From assembly GCF_017352115.1 (NCBI RefSeq), contig NZ_CP071448.1, positions 3,495,001 through 3,559,000 of the forward strand: a DNA stretch of 64,000 bases, written 5' to 3'. The position numbers were made by a program, and so were the translations under genes. The notes beneath the pieces are model-generated. The model ran no database searches. It saw nothing but the letters and a program-made list of their open reading frames with translations, and was not told where the DNA came from. This document shows, piece after piece, positions 50,396-59,509 of this stretch (position 1 is its first letter; the number at the start of each line of letters is the position of its first letter). The DNA comes from Flavobacterium endoglycinae. GTDB taxonomy: Bacteria; Bacteroidota; Bacteroidia; Flavobacteriales; Flavobacteriaceae.

Positions 50396-51484
50396 ATGCT
50401 GTCAATAATAGATAAATACATCTTAAAAAGATATCTCGGAACTTTTTCTGTGATGCTTCTTTTGTTTGCACCAATCGGGATTGTAATCGACGTTTCTGAA
50501 AAAGTAAACAAGATGCTCGAAAACAAGATTCCGTTTATGGATATTGCGTTCTATTATTACAATTTTACCATTTACTTTATCAACTCCTTATTCCCGATAT
50601 TTTTGTTTTTATCGGTAATTTGGTTTACTTCGAAATTGGCTAATAATACCGAAATCATTGCCATTCTAAGCTCAGGTATTTCATTTACACGTTTTCTTCG
50701 TCCTTATATTATAGGAGCAACAATTGTTTCGCTTTTTGTATTGTTAATGGGATTTTTTATTGTACCGGCAGCTAGTGAAGGTTACAATAACTTTAGATAT
50801 ACGTATTTAAAAGGTGGCGGTAAAGAACTCATGCGGGGTGAAAACACCAATGTTTACAGACAAATTAACGATCACGATTTTATTTTCGTAAACAGTTTTA
50901 ATGAAGAGTCTAAAACCGCTTTTAATTTTACATTAGAACATTTCGAAAAAGAAAAATTAACCTATAAAATCACAGCAAGCCGTATTAAATGGGATCCGAA
51001 AGCGAAAACCTATATTTTATACGATTATACCAAAAGAACGCTTGGAGAGTTAAATGATGTTATTGAAAAAGTGCCAGAGAAAAAAGAAAAATTTAAATTC
51101 GAACTGGCTGATTTAACTCCTGTTGTTTACATCGCTGAAACATTGACTTTAGGTAAGCTGATTGATTTTATCGAAAAAGAAAGAAAAAGAGGTTCCGGAA
51201 ACATCAATACCTATTTAGTGGTGCTTTATAAAAAATACAGTATTCCAGTTTCGGCTTTTATTTTGACAATTATTGCGGTTTCGGTTTCTTCAATGAAACG
51301 TCGTGGCGGAATGGGAATGAACCTTGCGATAGGAATTGCGATTGCGTTTTCATTTGTATTTTTTGATAAAATATTCGGGACACTTGCCGAAAAATCGACT
51401 TTCTCACCTTTATTAGCTGTTTGGTTCCCAAATATTGTTTTCGGAATTCTGGCAGTTTACTTATTACGTAATGCGAAACGATAA
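50396..51484 (+). CDS. LptF/LptG family permease
   Basis: 362 residues. Three membrane helices at the N-terminus (about 15-35, 60-80, 100-120), a soluble periplasmic part (about 135-270, beta-jelly-roll in this family) and three at the C-terminus (IPVSAFILTIIAVSVSSMKRRGG, LAIGIAIAFSFVFFDKIF, LAVWFPNIVFGILAVYLL). It is a subunit of the LptB2FG transporter that extracts lipopolysaccharide from the inner membrane. Whether it is F or G cannot be settled from this sequence alone; annotation in Flavobacteria usually says LptG-like. Confidence 0.9.
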   Translation: MLSIIDKYILKRYLGTFSVMLLLFAPIGIVIDVSEKVNKMLENKIPFMDIAFYYYNFTIYFINSLFPIFLFLSVIWFTSKLANNTEIIAILSSGISFTRFLRPYIIGATIVSLFVLLMGFFIVPAASEGYNNFRYTYLKGGGKELMRGENTNVYRQINDHDFIFVNSFNEESKTAFNFTLEHFEKEKLTYKITASRIKWDPKAKTYILYDYTKRTLGELNDVIEKVPEKKEKFKFELADLTPVVYIAETLTLGKLIDFIEKERKRGSGNINTYLVVLYKKYSIPVSAFILTIIAVSVSSMKRRGGMGMNLAIGIAIAFSFVFFDKIFGTLAEKSTFSPLLAVWFPNIVFGILAVYLLRNAKR

Positions 51485-52355
51485 TTTAAAAAGTTATTTA
51501 AATCTTCATTTAATTGTTTTTATCTGGGGTTTTACAGCCATTTTAGGTGCTTTGATTACTATTGATGCCGAAAATCTAGTTTGGTACAGAATGCTGATTG
51601 CCATGATTTTTTTAGGTGGATTTATCGCCTTTAAAAAACAGTCTTTCCAAGTTCCTGTAAAAGAATTTTTTAAATTAATTTTCGTTGGATTATTAATTGC
51701 ATTGCATTGGATTTTCTTTTTTAAAGCAATACATGTTTCCAATGTTTCTATTACGCTTTCGATCTTTTCTTTAGGGGCATTTTTTGCTTCTTTGTTAGAA
51801 CCCTTATTTTACGGACGAAAAGTGCTTTGGTATGAAGTTTTCTTCGGACTTGTTATTATTGCAGGTTTAGGTTTGATACTGCAAGTTGAAATAAAATACC
51901 TTACGGGAGTATATTATGCATTGGCAGCCATTATTTTGGGAGTTTTATTTACTTTAATGAACGGAAAATTAATCTCAGATCACGAACCTTCCGTTATTAC
52001 TTTTTATGAATTTGGAGCGGGCGTTTTCTTTATCACGATTTATTTTTTGATTCAAGGAAAATTCACTGCTGATTTCTTTCAAATGTCTTTAAATAACTGG
52101 GTTTTATTATTGATTTTGGCATCGATTTGTACGGCGTACGCATTTACAGCTTCGGTAAAAGTAATGCAGCGATTAACGCCATACACCGTAATGTTAACCA
52201 CTAATTTAGAGCCAGTTTACGGAATTGTTCTGGCATATTTCATTTTGGGAGGAAAAGAAAAAATGAGCGTCGAATTTTATATAGGGGCAGTAATAATTAT
52301 TATAACGGTTATTCTAAACGGCGTTTTCAAACATTATCAAAACAAAGAAAAATAG
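51471..52355 (+). CDS. EamA-family (DMT superfamily) transporter
   Basis: 294 residues from MRNDNLKSYLNLHLIVFIWGFTAIL. This ATG overlaps the end of the permease gene by 14 bases; the ATG at 51435 is less likely. Ten membrane helices in two EamA repeats are visible, for example ALHWIFFFKAIHVSNVSITL in the first and ILASICTAYAFTASVKVMQRLTPYTVMLTTNLEPVYGIVLAYFILGG in the second. An exporter of small metabolites; the substrate is unknown. Confidence 0.88.
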   Translation: MRNDNLKSYLNLHLIVFIWGFTAILGALITIDAENLVWYRMLIAMIFLGGFIAFKKQSFQVPVKEFFKLIFVGLLIALHWIFFFKAIHVSNVSITLSIFSLGAFFASLLEPLFYGRKVLWYEVFFGLVIIAGLGLILQVEIKYLTGVYYALAAIILGVLFTLMNGKLISDHEPSVITFYEFGAGVFFITIYFLIQGKFTADFFQMSLNNWVLLLILASICTAYAFTASVKVMQRLTPYTVMLTTNLEPVYGIVLAYFILGGKEKMSVEFYIGAVIIIITVILNGVFKHYQNKEK

Positions 52356-52430
52356 TAATATAAATCTTATTTTTAAATTACATTATTATATTTTAAGTAC
52401 GAATTAATTATACGAATACTATAATATTTT

Positions 52431-52438
52431 TATATTTG
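52431..52438 (+). promoter_or_regulatory. Candidate -7 element for accA
   Basis: TATATTTG matches TAnnTTTG and lies 32 bases before the accA ATG. No TTG at the usual distance upstream. Confidence 0.4.
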
Positions 52439-52470
52439 CGGTTCGATTTAAAAACAAAATTCAAAAATCC

Positions 52471-53424
52471 ATGGAATATTTAGATTTTGAGCTTCCAATA
52501 AAAGAACTTGAAGAACAGTTAGAAAAGTGTGTCATAATTGGAAAAGAATCTGATGTTGATGTTACACCTACTTGTAAAGAAATCAACAAGAAATTAGAGC
52601 AAACTAAGAAAGATATATATAAAAACCTTACTGCTTGGCAGCGTGTACAATTATCAAGACACCCAAACAGACCGTATACTTTAGATTACATTAAAGCGAT
52701 CTGTGGAGATACTTTCTTAGAACTTCACGGAGACAGAGGTTTTAAAGATGATAAAGCTATGGTAGGCGGACTTGGAAAAGTAAACGGACAGTCGTTTATG
52801 ATCGTTGGTCAGCAAAAAGGATATAATACAAAAACACGTCAATACCGTAATTTCGGTATGGCAAATCCAGAAGGATACCGTAAGGCTTTGCGTTTAATGA
52901 AAATGGCAGAGAAATTCGGAATTCCAGTTCTTACTTTAGTAGATACTCCAGGTGCATATCCAGGACTTGAAGCAGAAGAAAGAGGGCAGGGAGAAGCAAT
53001 CGCAAGAAACATCTTCGAAATGGTTCGTCTGCAAGTACCAATCATTACGATTATCGTAGGTGAAGGAGCTTCAGGTGGAGCATTAGGAATTGGTGTTGGA
53101 GACAAAGTTTATATGTTAGAAAACACTTGGTATTCTGTAATTTCTCCAGAATCATGTTCGTCAATTTTATGGAAAAGCTGGGAGTACAAAGAACGTGCTG
53201 CTGAAGCTTTAAAACTGACTTCATCTGACATGAAAAAGCAAAAATTAGTTGATGACGTAATTCCTGAACCACTTGGTGGAGCACATTATGACAGAGAAAC
53301 TACTTTTAAAACCGTAGCGGAATATATTACTAAAGGATATAATGAATTAAAAGACTTATCAACAGCCCAGTTAATTGCCCAAAGAATGGACAAATACAGT
53401 AATATGGGCGAGTTTAAAGAGTAA
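52471..53424 (+). CDS. accA: Acetyl-CoA carboxylase carboxyltransferase subunit alpha
   Basis: 317 residues, a standard AccA. The N-terminal helix [59 protein letters not shown] and [69 protein letters not shown] are characteristic. Together with AccD it carboxylates acetyl-CoA to malonyl-CoA for fatty acids. Followed by a terminator. Confidence 0.97.
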   Translation: MEYLDFELPIKELEEQLEKCVIIGKESDVDVTPTCKEINKKLEQTKKDIYKNLTAWQRVQLSRHPNRPYTLDYIKAICGDTFLELHGDRGFKDDKAMVGGLGKVNGQSFMIVGQQKGYNTKTRQYRNFGMANPEGYRKALRLMKMAEKFGIPVLTLVDTPGAYPGLEAEERGQGEAIARNIFEMVRLQVPIITIIVGEGASGGALGIGVGDKVYMLENTWYSVISPESCSSILWKSWEYKERAAEALKLTSSDMKKQKLVDDVIPEPLGGAHYDRETTFKTVAEYITKGYNELKDLSTAQLIAQRMDKYSNMGEFKE

Positions 53425-53444
53425 ATTCATAAGATATGATTAAA

Positions 53445-53479
53445 AGATCCGAAGCCCTGCGGTTTCGGATTTTTTTTTG
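53445..53479 (+). terminator. Terminator of accA
   Basis: A 10-bp stem with one G-T pair (53447-53456 with 53461-53470, loop CTGC) followed by a run of eight or more T. Confidence 0.9.
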
Positions 53480-53566
53480 GTTATGAACAACCTGAATGAA
53501 TTTATAAACAATATAATAGTTATAACTAGCTGACATTATTTTTTTAAATTTTGTTACTTTCGCTAT

Positions 53567-55111
53567 ATGGAAAATTTCAAAAATGTAAACCCTGTAAAGG
53601 TAGATAAAACCACTATTATTAATCTCGAAAAAGGTAAGCTTCCTCCTCAAGTAATTGACTTAGAAGAAGCCGTGCTTGGAGCGATGATGATTGATAAAAA
53701 GGGAGTAGATGATGTAATTGATATTTTACAGCCCGATGCTTTTTACAAAGATGCACATAAGCATATTTTTGAAGCAATCTTACAGCTCTTTACCGAAACA
53801 CAGCCAATTGATATTTTGACTGTTTCGACTCAGTTAAAGAAAAACGGAAAGCTGGATTTGGCTGGAGGTGATTTTTATTTAATTCAGCTTACACAGAAGA
53901 TCGCTTCTTCTGCACACATTGAGTTTCACTCACGTATTATTCTTCAAAAATTTATTCAAAGAAGTTTGATTCGAATTTCTTCGGAAATTATCGAAGAATC
54001 GTATGATGAAACAACAGACGTTTTCGATTTGCTAGATAAAGCTGAATCCAAGTTGTATGAAGTAACACAAGGAAATATCAAGCGTAGTTCTGAAACAGCA
54101 CAGAGTTTGGTTCTTCAAGCCAAAAAACGTATTGAAGAAATTGCCGGTAAAGAAGGTTTGAGTGGTATTGCCACCGGATTTGAAAAATTAGATGAAGTAA
54201 CTTCAGGATGGCAGCCTTCGGATTTGATTATTATTGCGGCACGTCCGGGTATGGGTAAAACAGCATTCGTACTTTCGATGGCGCGAAATGTTAGTATTCA
54301 GTTTGGACATGCGGTAGCGATTTTTTCTCTTGAGATGGCATCTGTTCAGTTAATTACAAGGCTTATTTCTTCTGAAACTGGATTGTCTTCGGAAAAATTA
54401 AGAACTGGTAAATTAGAAAAACACGAATGGGAACAGCTGAGTACTAAAGTAAAAGATTTAGAAAAAGCACCATTATTTATTGATGATACGCCATCGCTTT
54501 CAATTTTCGACTTACGTGCAAAATGCCGTCGTTTGGCATCACAGCACGGAATTAAATTAATCATTATTGACTACTTGCAGTTAATGACTGCGGGAGGTAG
54601 TGGTAAAGGAGGAGGAAACCGTGAGCAGGAAATCTCGACTATTTCGCGAAACCTAAAAGCATTGGCAAAAGAGTTAAACGTACCAGTAATTGCACTTTCA
54701 CAGTTATCCCGTGCTGTTGAAACCCGTGGATCTAGTAAACGTCCGCTTCTTTCGGATCTTCGTGAATCTGGAGCGATTGAGCAGGATGCCGATATTGTAT
54801 CGTTTATTTATCGTCCAGAATATTATAAAATTGAAGAATGGGATGATGATGAACAATCATCAACAACAGGTCAGGCAGAGTTTATTATAGCCAAACACCG
54901 TAACGGTGGACTTGAAAATATACGTTTGAAATTCTTAGGTCATTTAGGAAAGTTCGACAACTTAGAAGAATTTACAGGAGGTTATGATGATCTTCCATCT
55001 AAAATGAATCACGATGACAATCCGTTTATCACTAAAAATCTGCCTTCTGCAAATGAAGCTTTCGGCAGTAACCTAAATGATGACGACGATGACAGCGATG
55101 TTCCGTTTTAA
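53567..55111 (+). CDS. dnaB: Replicative DNA helicase DnaB
   Basis: 514 residues. N-terminal DnaB domain (LEEAVLGAMMIDKKGVDDVIDIL), linker, then the RecA-like core: GIATGFEKLDEVTSGWQPSDLIIIAARPGMGKTAF with Walker A, FSLEMASVQLITRLIS, LIIIDYLQLM (Walker B) and LSQLSRAVETRG...LSDLRESGAIEQDADIVSFI with the arginine finger. The acidic C-terminal tail (NLNDDDDDSDVPF) is like that of SSB-interacting replication proteins. It unwinds the chromosome at the fork. No intein. Confidence 0.97.
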   Translation: MENFKNVNPVKVDKTTIINLEKGKLPPQVIDLEEAVLGAMMIDKKGVDDVIDILQPDAFYKDAHKHIFEAILQLFTETQPIDILTVSTQLKKNGKLDLAGGDFYLIQLTQKIASSAHIEFHSRIILQKFIQRSLIRISSEIIEESYDETTDVFDLLDKAESKLYEVTQGNIKRSSETAQSLVLQAKKRIEEIAGKEGLSGIATGFEKLDEVTSGWQPSDLIIIAARPGMGKTAFVLSMARNVSIQFGHAVAIFSLEMASVQLITRLISSETGLSSEKLRTGKLEKHEWEQLSTKVKDLEKAPLFIDDTPSLSIFDLRAKCRRLASQHGIKLIIIDYLQLMTAGGSGKGGGNREQEISTISRNLKALAKELNVPVIALSQLSRAVETRGSSKRPLLSDLRESGAIEQDADIVSFIYRPEYYKIEEWDDDEQSSTTGQAEFIIAKHRNGGLENIRLKFLGHLGKFDNLEEFTGGYDDLPSKMNHDDNPFITKNLPSANEAFGSNLNDDDDDSDVPF

Positions 55112-55130
55112 TTCCAAATAAAATTAATTT

Positions 55131-55176
55131 CTAAAAAAGTCTTTGTAAATACGTTCTTACAAAGACTTTTTTTTGT
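55131..55176 (+). terminator. Terminator of dnaB
   Basis: A perfect 15-bp stem including tracts (55133-55147 with 55157-55171) followed by T residues. Confidence 0.88.
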
Positions 55177-55292
55177 TTAACTTTTATTAGAATATTGGCA
55201 TAATTTACAGAATAATATTTCTTACATAAAAATTAATTCGGTAGTTTAGCAAGACCATAAACAATTAACTAACTTTTAAATTCTTTAAAACT

Positions 55293-55661
55293 ATGAGTGA
55301 AGAAATCTTTCCAGGACCTATTAAAGTTCCATTGTCTATTGCTAAAGAATGGGAAAAAAGATACGACGAAAGTGTCAGTACCATTGAAACTGCCAGAGGG
55401 GTTCAAAAAGTAAAAGGATTTCTAATTCCTAGAGAAACTTTAGAAAATGTTTTAAAACTAGAGACCACAGCCGTTCGTGCCTATTTAGGTATAAACGATG
55501 AAGGCGAAAAAAACTTATTTTTTGTAGGAGCAGAAAAAGATGACGCAGGTAAATACATTGATGTTTACGGAGTTGGTGCTTCAAACGGTATAAGTGCCAG
55601 AGCTGGGGAAGAGGCTGAAGAAGTAGTATATGACGGTACACGCCCTAGTCCGCCATATTGA
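55293..55661 (+). CDS. Small hypothetical protein, unknown function
   Basis: 122 residues, no signal peptide or membrane segment. SIAKEWEKRYDESVSTIETARGVQKVKGFLIPRETLENVLKL and the acidic C-terminus EEAEEVVYDGTRPSPPY do not bring any family to mind. GINDEGEKNLFFVGAEKD suggests a small alpha/beta domain. It lies 19 bases before the seven-helix membrane protein and sensor kinase genes and may be part of the same transcript. Confidence 0.65.
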   Translation: MSEEIFPGPIKVPLSIAKEWEKRYDESVSTIETARGVQKVKGFLIPRETLENVLKLETTAVRAYLGINDEGEKNLFFVGAEKDDAGKYIDVYGVGASNGISARAGEEAEEVVYDGTRPSPPY

Positions 55662-55680
55662 TTTTTTATGTATCTAAAAA

Positions 55681-56313
55681 ATGGATGATTTTTTAATATA
55701 TTCAGGTTATTTGATTTTATTATTAAATCTAATACTCTATTCATATAGCTTTTTCCGAAAGGAAAAAGCTAATGTTTTTTTTGTGTGTTATTTGGCTTTT
55801 TCATTTACAATGCAGTTTTCTATGGAACTGTTATATCATTTGGGAATTAAAAATTTAATAGTTGTAAATCTATTTTTTATTGGACAAATGATATTACTGG
55901 GAATGTTTTACAATTCATTAATGCAGATTAAAAGCCAAAAGATATTCGTAAAATCTTGTTTAGCTGTTGGATTATTAGTGTTAACAACACAGCTTATTAT
56001 AGATTCTGCAGAGTTTTTTAAATTTAATTTGTTCGAAATCACTTTTACATCACTTCTTATTGTGGTTTTTGCCTTGCTTCATTTTTACAATATGCTTACA
56101 GAAACTAAAACCTATTATTACGTTACTGTTGGTATTGTGATTTATTTATTGGCAAGCACTGTTTTGTTTATAATAGGAAACCTTTCTTTAGGGCTTAGTG
56201 ATGATCTAAAGTACTTAAGCTGGAAACTAAATGCTTTTTTAATGGTCATTTATCAACTCTTTATATTATATGATTGGATAAAAAGTTTTTTCAAAAAGAC
56301 CCTACTAACTTAA
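55681..56313 (+). CDS. Seven-helix integral membrane protein upstream of a sensor kinase
   Basis: 210 residues, almost all membrane: helices at about 5-24, 32-50, 60-80, 86-108, 114-134, 142-164 and 182-200. Its layout recalls 7TM sensor domains but it has no extra domain. It lies 20 bases before the histidine kinase gene, so a role as a separate sensory partner is a reasonable inference. No named family recognised. Confidence 0.65.
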   Translation: MDDFLIYSGYLILLLNLILYSYSFFRKEKANVFFVCYLAFSFTMQFSMELLYHLGIKNLIVVNLFFIGQMILLGMFYNSLMQIKSQKIFVKSCLAVGLLVLTTQLIIDSAEFFKFNLFEITFTSLLIVVFALLHFYNMLTETKTYYYVTVGIVIYLLASTVLFIIGNLSLGLSDDLKYLSWKLNAFLMVIYQLFILYDWIKSFFKKTLLT

Positions 56314-56333
56314 TACGATCCTCTTATTGCAAT

Positions 56334-57125
56334 ATGACTACTCATTCAATTCCAGAAAAAGAACTTGTCGCTATAATTCTCTACATTTCACTGTTTTTAA
56401 TAATAGTTGCCATCATATTGATTATATTTTTCTATTTCTCAAGAAAAAAAATTATTCAAAAAGAACTTGAAAAGAAAGATTTGATATTACAATACCAAAA
56501 GGAACAGCTTCATGCGATTATTGTAACTCAAGAAGAAGAACGTAAACGTATAGCACAAGATTTACATGATGATATTAGTTCAAAATTAAATATCGTTTCG
56601 CTAAACACTCATTTGCTTTCTGCTCCAAATTTAACAACCGACGAAACCAATGAAATTACTGAGAACATCATTAATTTAACAGCAAAAGCGTTGGAAAATT
56701 CCAGAAAAATTGCCCATAATTTACTTCCGCCTGTTTTTGAAAAATTTGGATTAAATGCTGGAGTTGAAGAATTGTGTGAAGAATTTGAAAGTAGTAAATC
56801 AGTAAAAACGCATTATAAAAACGAAATTGATTTTGATCAGAAAGATATAGATCGCCACTTGCATATTTTCAGAATACTGCAAGAATTGATGAATAATTCG
56901 CTTCGTCATGGAAAAGCAAGCGAAATATGGATTGCTTTTACAAATGACAATGGAACCAATACCTGTCATTATGAAGATAATGGGATTGGTTTTGACAGCA
57001 GTAACCTCGAAAACCAAAAAGGTCTGGGAATGAAAAACATAGACAGCCGAGTATCTTTTTTAAACGGAACCATTAAATTTGACTCACAAATAGGCAAAGG
57101 CATTGCGGTAAATTTTACTTTTTAA
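56334..57125 (+). CDS. Sensor histidine kinase (HisKA_3/NarL-coupled type)
   Basis: 263 residues from MTTHSIPEKELVAIILYISL. One membrane helix at about 12-34, a short coiled coil, the phosphoacceptor region EEERKRIAQDLHDDISSKLNIVSLNTHLL (His in DLHDD), then a HATPase domain with LQELMNNSLRHGKASEIW, DNGIGFD and GLGMKNIDSRVSFLNG. It has almost no outer sensor region, so it probably relies on a partner such as the membrane protein upstream. The response regulator gene follows after 112 bases. Confidence 0.9.
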   Translation: MTTHSIPEKELVAIILYISLFLIIVAIILIIFFYFSRKKIIQKELEKKDLILQYQKEQLHAIIVTQEEERKRIAQDLHDDISSKLNIVSLNTHLLSAPNLTTDETNEITENIINLTAKALENSRKIAHNLLPPVFEKFGLNAGVEELCEEFESSKSVKTHYKNEIDFDQKDIDRHLHIFRILQELMNNSLRHGKASEIWIAFTNDNGTNTCHYEDNGIGFDSSNLENQKGLGMKNIDSRVSFLNGTIKFDSQIGKGIAVNFTF

Positions 57126-57237
57126 GATAAAAACAGGAAATAATCGCTCTTTAACATCAATAAAATAAGGTTATTTCATTTTTATTAATTCATATTTTGT
57201 ACTTTCGGTAAACCAAAACGACCAAAAACAAAAAAAA

Positions 57238-57906
57238 ATGAATGCCCTGATCAAAATTGCTTTAGTCGATGACGAAGTTTTGTTCCGGAAAGGAATAGCT
57301 TTTTTATTGCAGAGAGAGGAAAATATTGAGATTATTTTTGAAGCCTCAAACGGAGAAGAACTCATTACCAAATTGGATAATAGCGAGGTAAAACCCGATA
57401 TTATCATTATGGATTTAAAAATGCCGATTCTTAATGGCGTTGAAGCCACAAAAATTATCAGAAAATCATATCCCGATATAAAAATTATAGCTTTAACGAG
57501 TTATGATACTAAATCTTTTATTGCCAATATGATTCAAGTTGGAGCTGTGGCGTATTTAATAAAAAATACTACTCCAAAAGATTTGATCAAAACAATCAAT
57601 GAAGTCAATAAAAAAGGTTTTTATTACAACGAAAGTGTTTTGAAAACAATTCAGGAAACGATTGTTTCTTCAAAAAATTCAACAAAAGGCAATCTGGAAA
57701 CCAGTTTTCTTTCTCCACGCGAAATTGAAATTTTACAGCTTATTTGTAAGCAAAAAACAACTTCAGAAATTGCAGAACATCTCTTCTTGAGTCCGCGAAC
57801 TGTAGAAGGACATCGTAATAATTTATTGCTAAAAACTGAATCCAGAAATATTGCCGGTTTGGTTGTGTATGCTATTCAGAACGAAATTGCAGTTTTAACA
57901 TTGTAA
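57238..57906 (+). CDS. NarL/FixJ-family response regulator
   Basis: 222 residues. Receiver domain with D11-D12, phosphoacceptor D59 (IIIMDLKMP) and AYLIKN; C-terminal LuxR-type helix-turn-helix (FLSPREIEILQLICKQKTTSEIAEHLFLSPRTVEGHRNNLLLKT). It is the partner of the sensor kinase encoded upstream. Targets unknown. Confidence 0.93.
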   Translation: MNALIKIALVDDEVLFRKGIAFLLQREENIEIIFEASNGEELITKLDNSEVKPDIIIMDLKMPILNGVEATKIIRKSYPDIKIIALTSYDTKSFIANMIQVGAVAYLIKNTTPKDLIKTINEVNKKGFYYNESVLKTIQETIVSSKNSTKGNLETSFLSPREIEILQLICKQKTTSEIAEHLFLSPRTVEGHRNNLLLKTESRNIAGLVVYAIQNEIAVLTL

Positions 57907-57907
57907 T

Positions 57908-58033
57908 TTAGCTTGTCAAAAACTGAATTGATAGAACATAATAAAAAACGATTGTAATAATAAGTACCCCAATACCTATTTTTTGCATAATGTTTAATCC
58001 TTTTTGCTGGTCTTTACTTTGGTTAAGTTTCAT
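57908..58033 (-). CDS. Small single-pass membrane protein (41 residues)
   Basis: An ATG-started frame gives MKLNQSKDQQKGLNIMQKIG, a hydrophobic helix IGVLIITIVFYYVLSIQFL and a short end TS. The polar N-terminus plus single helix is the shape of known small regulatory membrane proteins. It lies in the 340-base space between the response regulator and the secreted amidotransferase-like protein, ending 2 bases from the convergent stop. Homologues are not known to me; a database search for short conserved ORFs would settle it. Confidence 0.5.
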   Translation of the reverse strand: MKLNQSKDQQKGLNIMQKIGIGVLIITIVFYYVLSIQFLTS

Positions 58034-58198
58034 AATTGTGGTTTTTCCTCGATTAGTATTCCGATTCAGGATTTCAAATTTAGGCAGAAAATCTTTCTAT
58101 AGTTTACGTATTTTTACCTGTTTTTTATAAAATTAACAAGCAAAGTAAGCGTTTTAATCTATTTAACGTTTTGTTTAGTCATAAATCCTCTTATTCTA

Positions 58199-58230
58199 TT
58201 GGGTTTTTGGCTCCTTCCTTTATATCTTTA
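58199..58230 (+). promoter_or_regulatory. Promoter of the amidotransferase-like gene
   Basis: TTG (58199-58201), a 21-base spacer and TATCTTTA (58223-58230, one mismatch to TAnnTTTG), 16 bases before the ATG. The other bases of the 58034-58246 stretch show nothing clear. Confidence 0.45.
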
Positions 58231-58246
58231 CTAAAATAATTTTCTG

Positions 58247-59506
58247 ATGAGAAAAAGTTTAGTCTGCATTTTTATACTGCTGTTATCATTTAATGTTAAA
58301 GCATCGTTTCTATTGCTTCCAATGGATGAAACCACACAGCAAAATCACTTAAAAGCATACGGAATTACCTACTGGTGTTTGAGCCGCGATTATAAAGCAA
58401 GCTGGCTTCTTAATTACAGAGGCGGTTCATTTTTATTGCCTGATGCAGATGAAATTCGCAGAGAATGCAAAATTCGCGGAGTGAGTTTTGAAGTATTGTC
58501 GGATAGTGAAGAAGCATCGATTTTAAATGATATTTCGAGTCCTTCACAAAATATGGAATCTGTAATTCTTGAAAAAGCCCCCAAAATTGCGGTTTATACT
58601 CCAAAAGGAAAACAACCATGGGATGATGCTGTAACCTTAGTATTAACGTATGCCGAAATTCCGTTTACACCTATATACGATGAAGAAGTTTTAAGTGATC
58701 AATTATTGCTTTATGATTGGCTTCATCTTCATCACGAAGATTTTACAGGACAATATGGAAAATTTTATGCAGCTTACAAAAATACTCCTTGGTACATTGA
58801 ACAGAAGAAGGATGCTGAAGCTTTGGCCGCAAAATTAGGATATTCAAAAGTTTCAGAAGAAAAAGGTGCTGTTGCAAAAAAAATACGTGATTTTGTTATT
58901 GGCGGCGGATTTATGTTTGCTATGTGCTCTGCAACAGATAGTTTTGATATAGCTTTGGCAGCAGATGGTGTCGATATTTGTGAAACGATGTTTGATGGCG
59001 ATCCGAGTGAATCCAATTATCAATCCAAATTAAACTATTCGAATTCCTTTGCATTTAAAGATTTTATTTTAGAAAGAAGACCTGAAGTTTATGAATTCTC
59101 TGATATTGATATGACTGGGAAAAGAAGAGTTCCTATGGAAAAAGACTATTTTACATTGATGGAATATTCTGCAAAATGGGATCCAATTCCAAGTATGTTG
59201 TGTCAAAATCATACACAATTGGTAAAAGGATTTATGGGGCAGACTACTTCTTTTAATGAAACACTTGTAAAATCGAATGTTTTAGTGATGGGGACTTGCG
59301 AATTAAACGGTGAAGCAAGATATATTCATGGCGAAAAAGGAAAAGGAATGTTTACCTTTTTTGGAGGTCATGATCCTGAAGATTATCAACATCAAGTGGG
59401 CGACCCGCCAACAGTTTTAGACTTACATCCTAATTCTCCAGGTTATCGTTTGATTTTAAATAACGTTTTATTTCCAGCAGCGAAAAAGAAAAAGCTAAAA
59501 ACATAA
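58247..59506 (+). CDS. Secreted class-I-amidotransferase-like protein (often labelled asparagine synthetase B in Bacteroidota)
   Basis: 419 residues with a signal peptide (MRKSLVCIFILLLSFNVKA). The middle part looks like a class I glutamine-amidotransferase-like fold: IAVYTPKGKQPWDDAVTLVLTYAEIPFTPIYD, IGGGFMFAMCSATDSFDIALA (elbow with Cys in MCSATD) and VMGTCELNGEARYIHGEKGKGMFTFFGGHDPEDYQH near the end. The name asparagine synthetase B, used for relatives, has no support here: there is no N-terminal Cys2 or synthetase ATP domain. The substrate is unknown. Confidence 0.7.
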   Translation: MRKSLVCIFILLLSFNVKASFLLLPMDETTQQNHLKAYGITYWCLSRDYKASWLLNYRGGSFLLPDADEIRRECKIRGVSFEVLSDSEEASILNDISSPSQNMESVILEKAPKIAVYTPKGKQPWDDAVTLVLTYAEIPFTPIYDEEVLSDQLLLYDWLHLHHEDFTGQYGKFYAAYKNTPWYIEQKKDAEALAAKLGYSKVSEEKGAVAKKIRDFVIGGGFMFAMCSATDSFDIALAADGVDICETMFDGDPSESNYQSKLNYSNSFAFKDFILERRPEVYEFSDIDMTGKRRVPMEKDYFTLMEYSAKWDPIPSMLCQNHTQLVKGFMGQTTSFNETLVKSNVLVMGTCELNGEARYIHGEKGKGMFTFFGGHDPEDYQHQVGDPPTVLDLHPNSPGYRLILNNVLFPAAKKKKLKT

Positions 59507-59509
59507 GAT

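Noticed and set aside
58247..59506. Asparagine synthetase B as the function
   Set aside because: The protein has a signal peptide and lacks both the N-terminal nucleophile Cys and the synthetase domain; the label seems to be a carried-over name.
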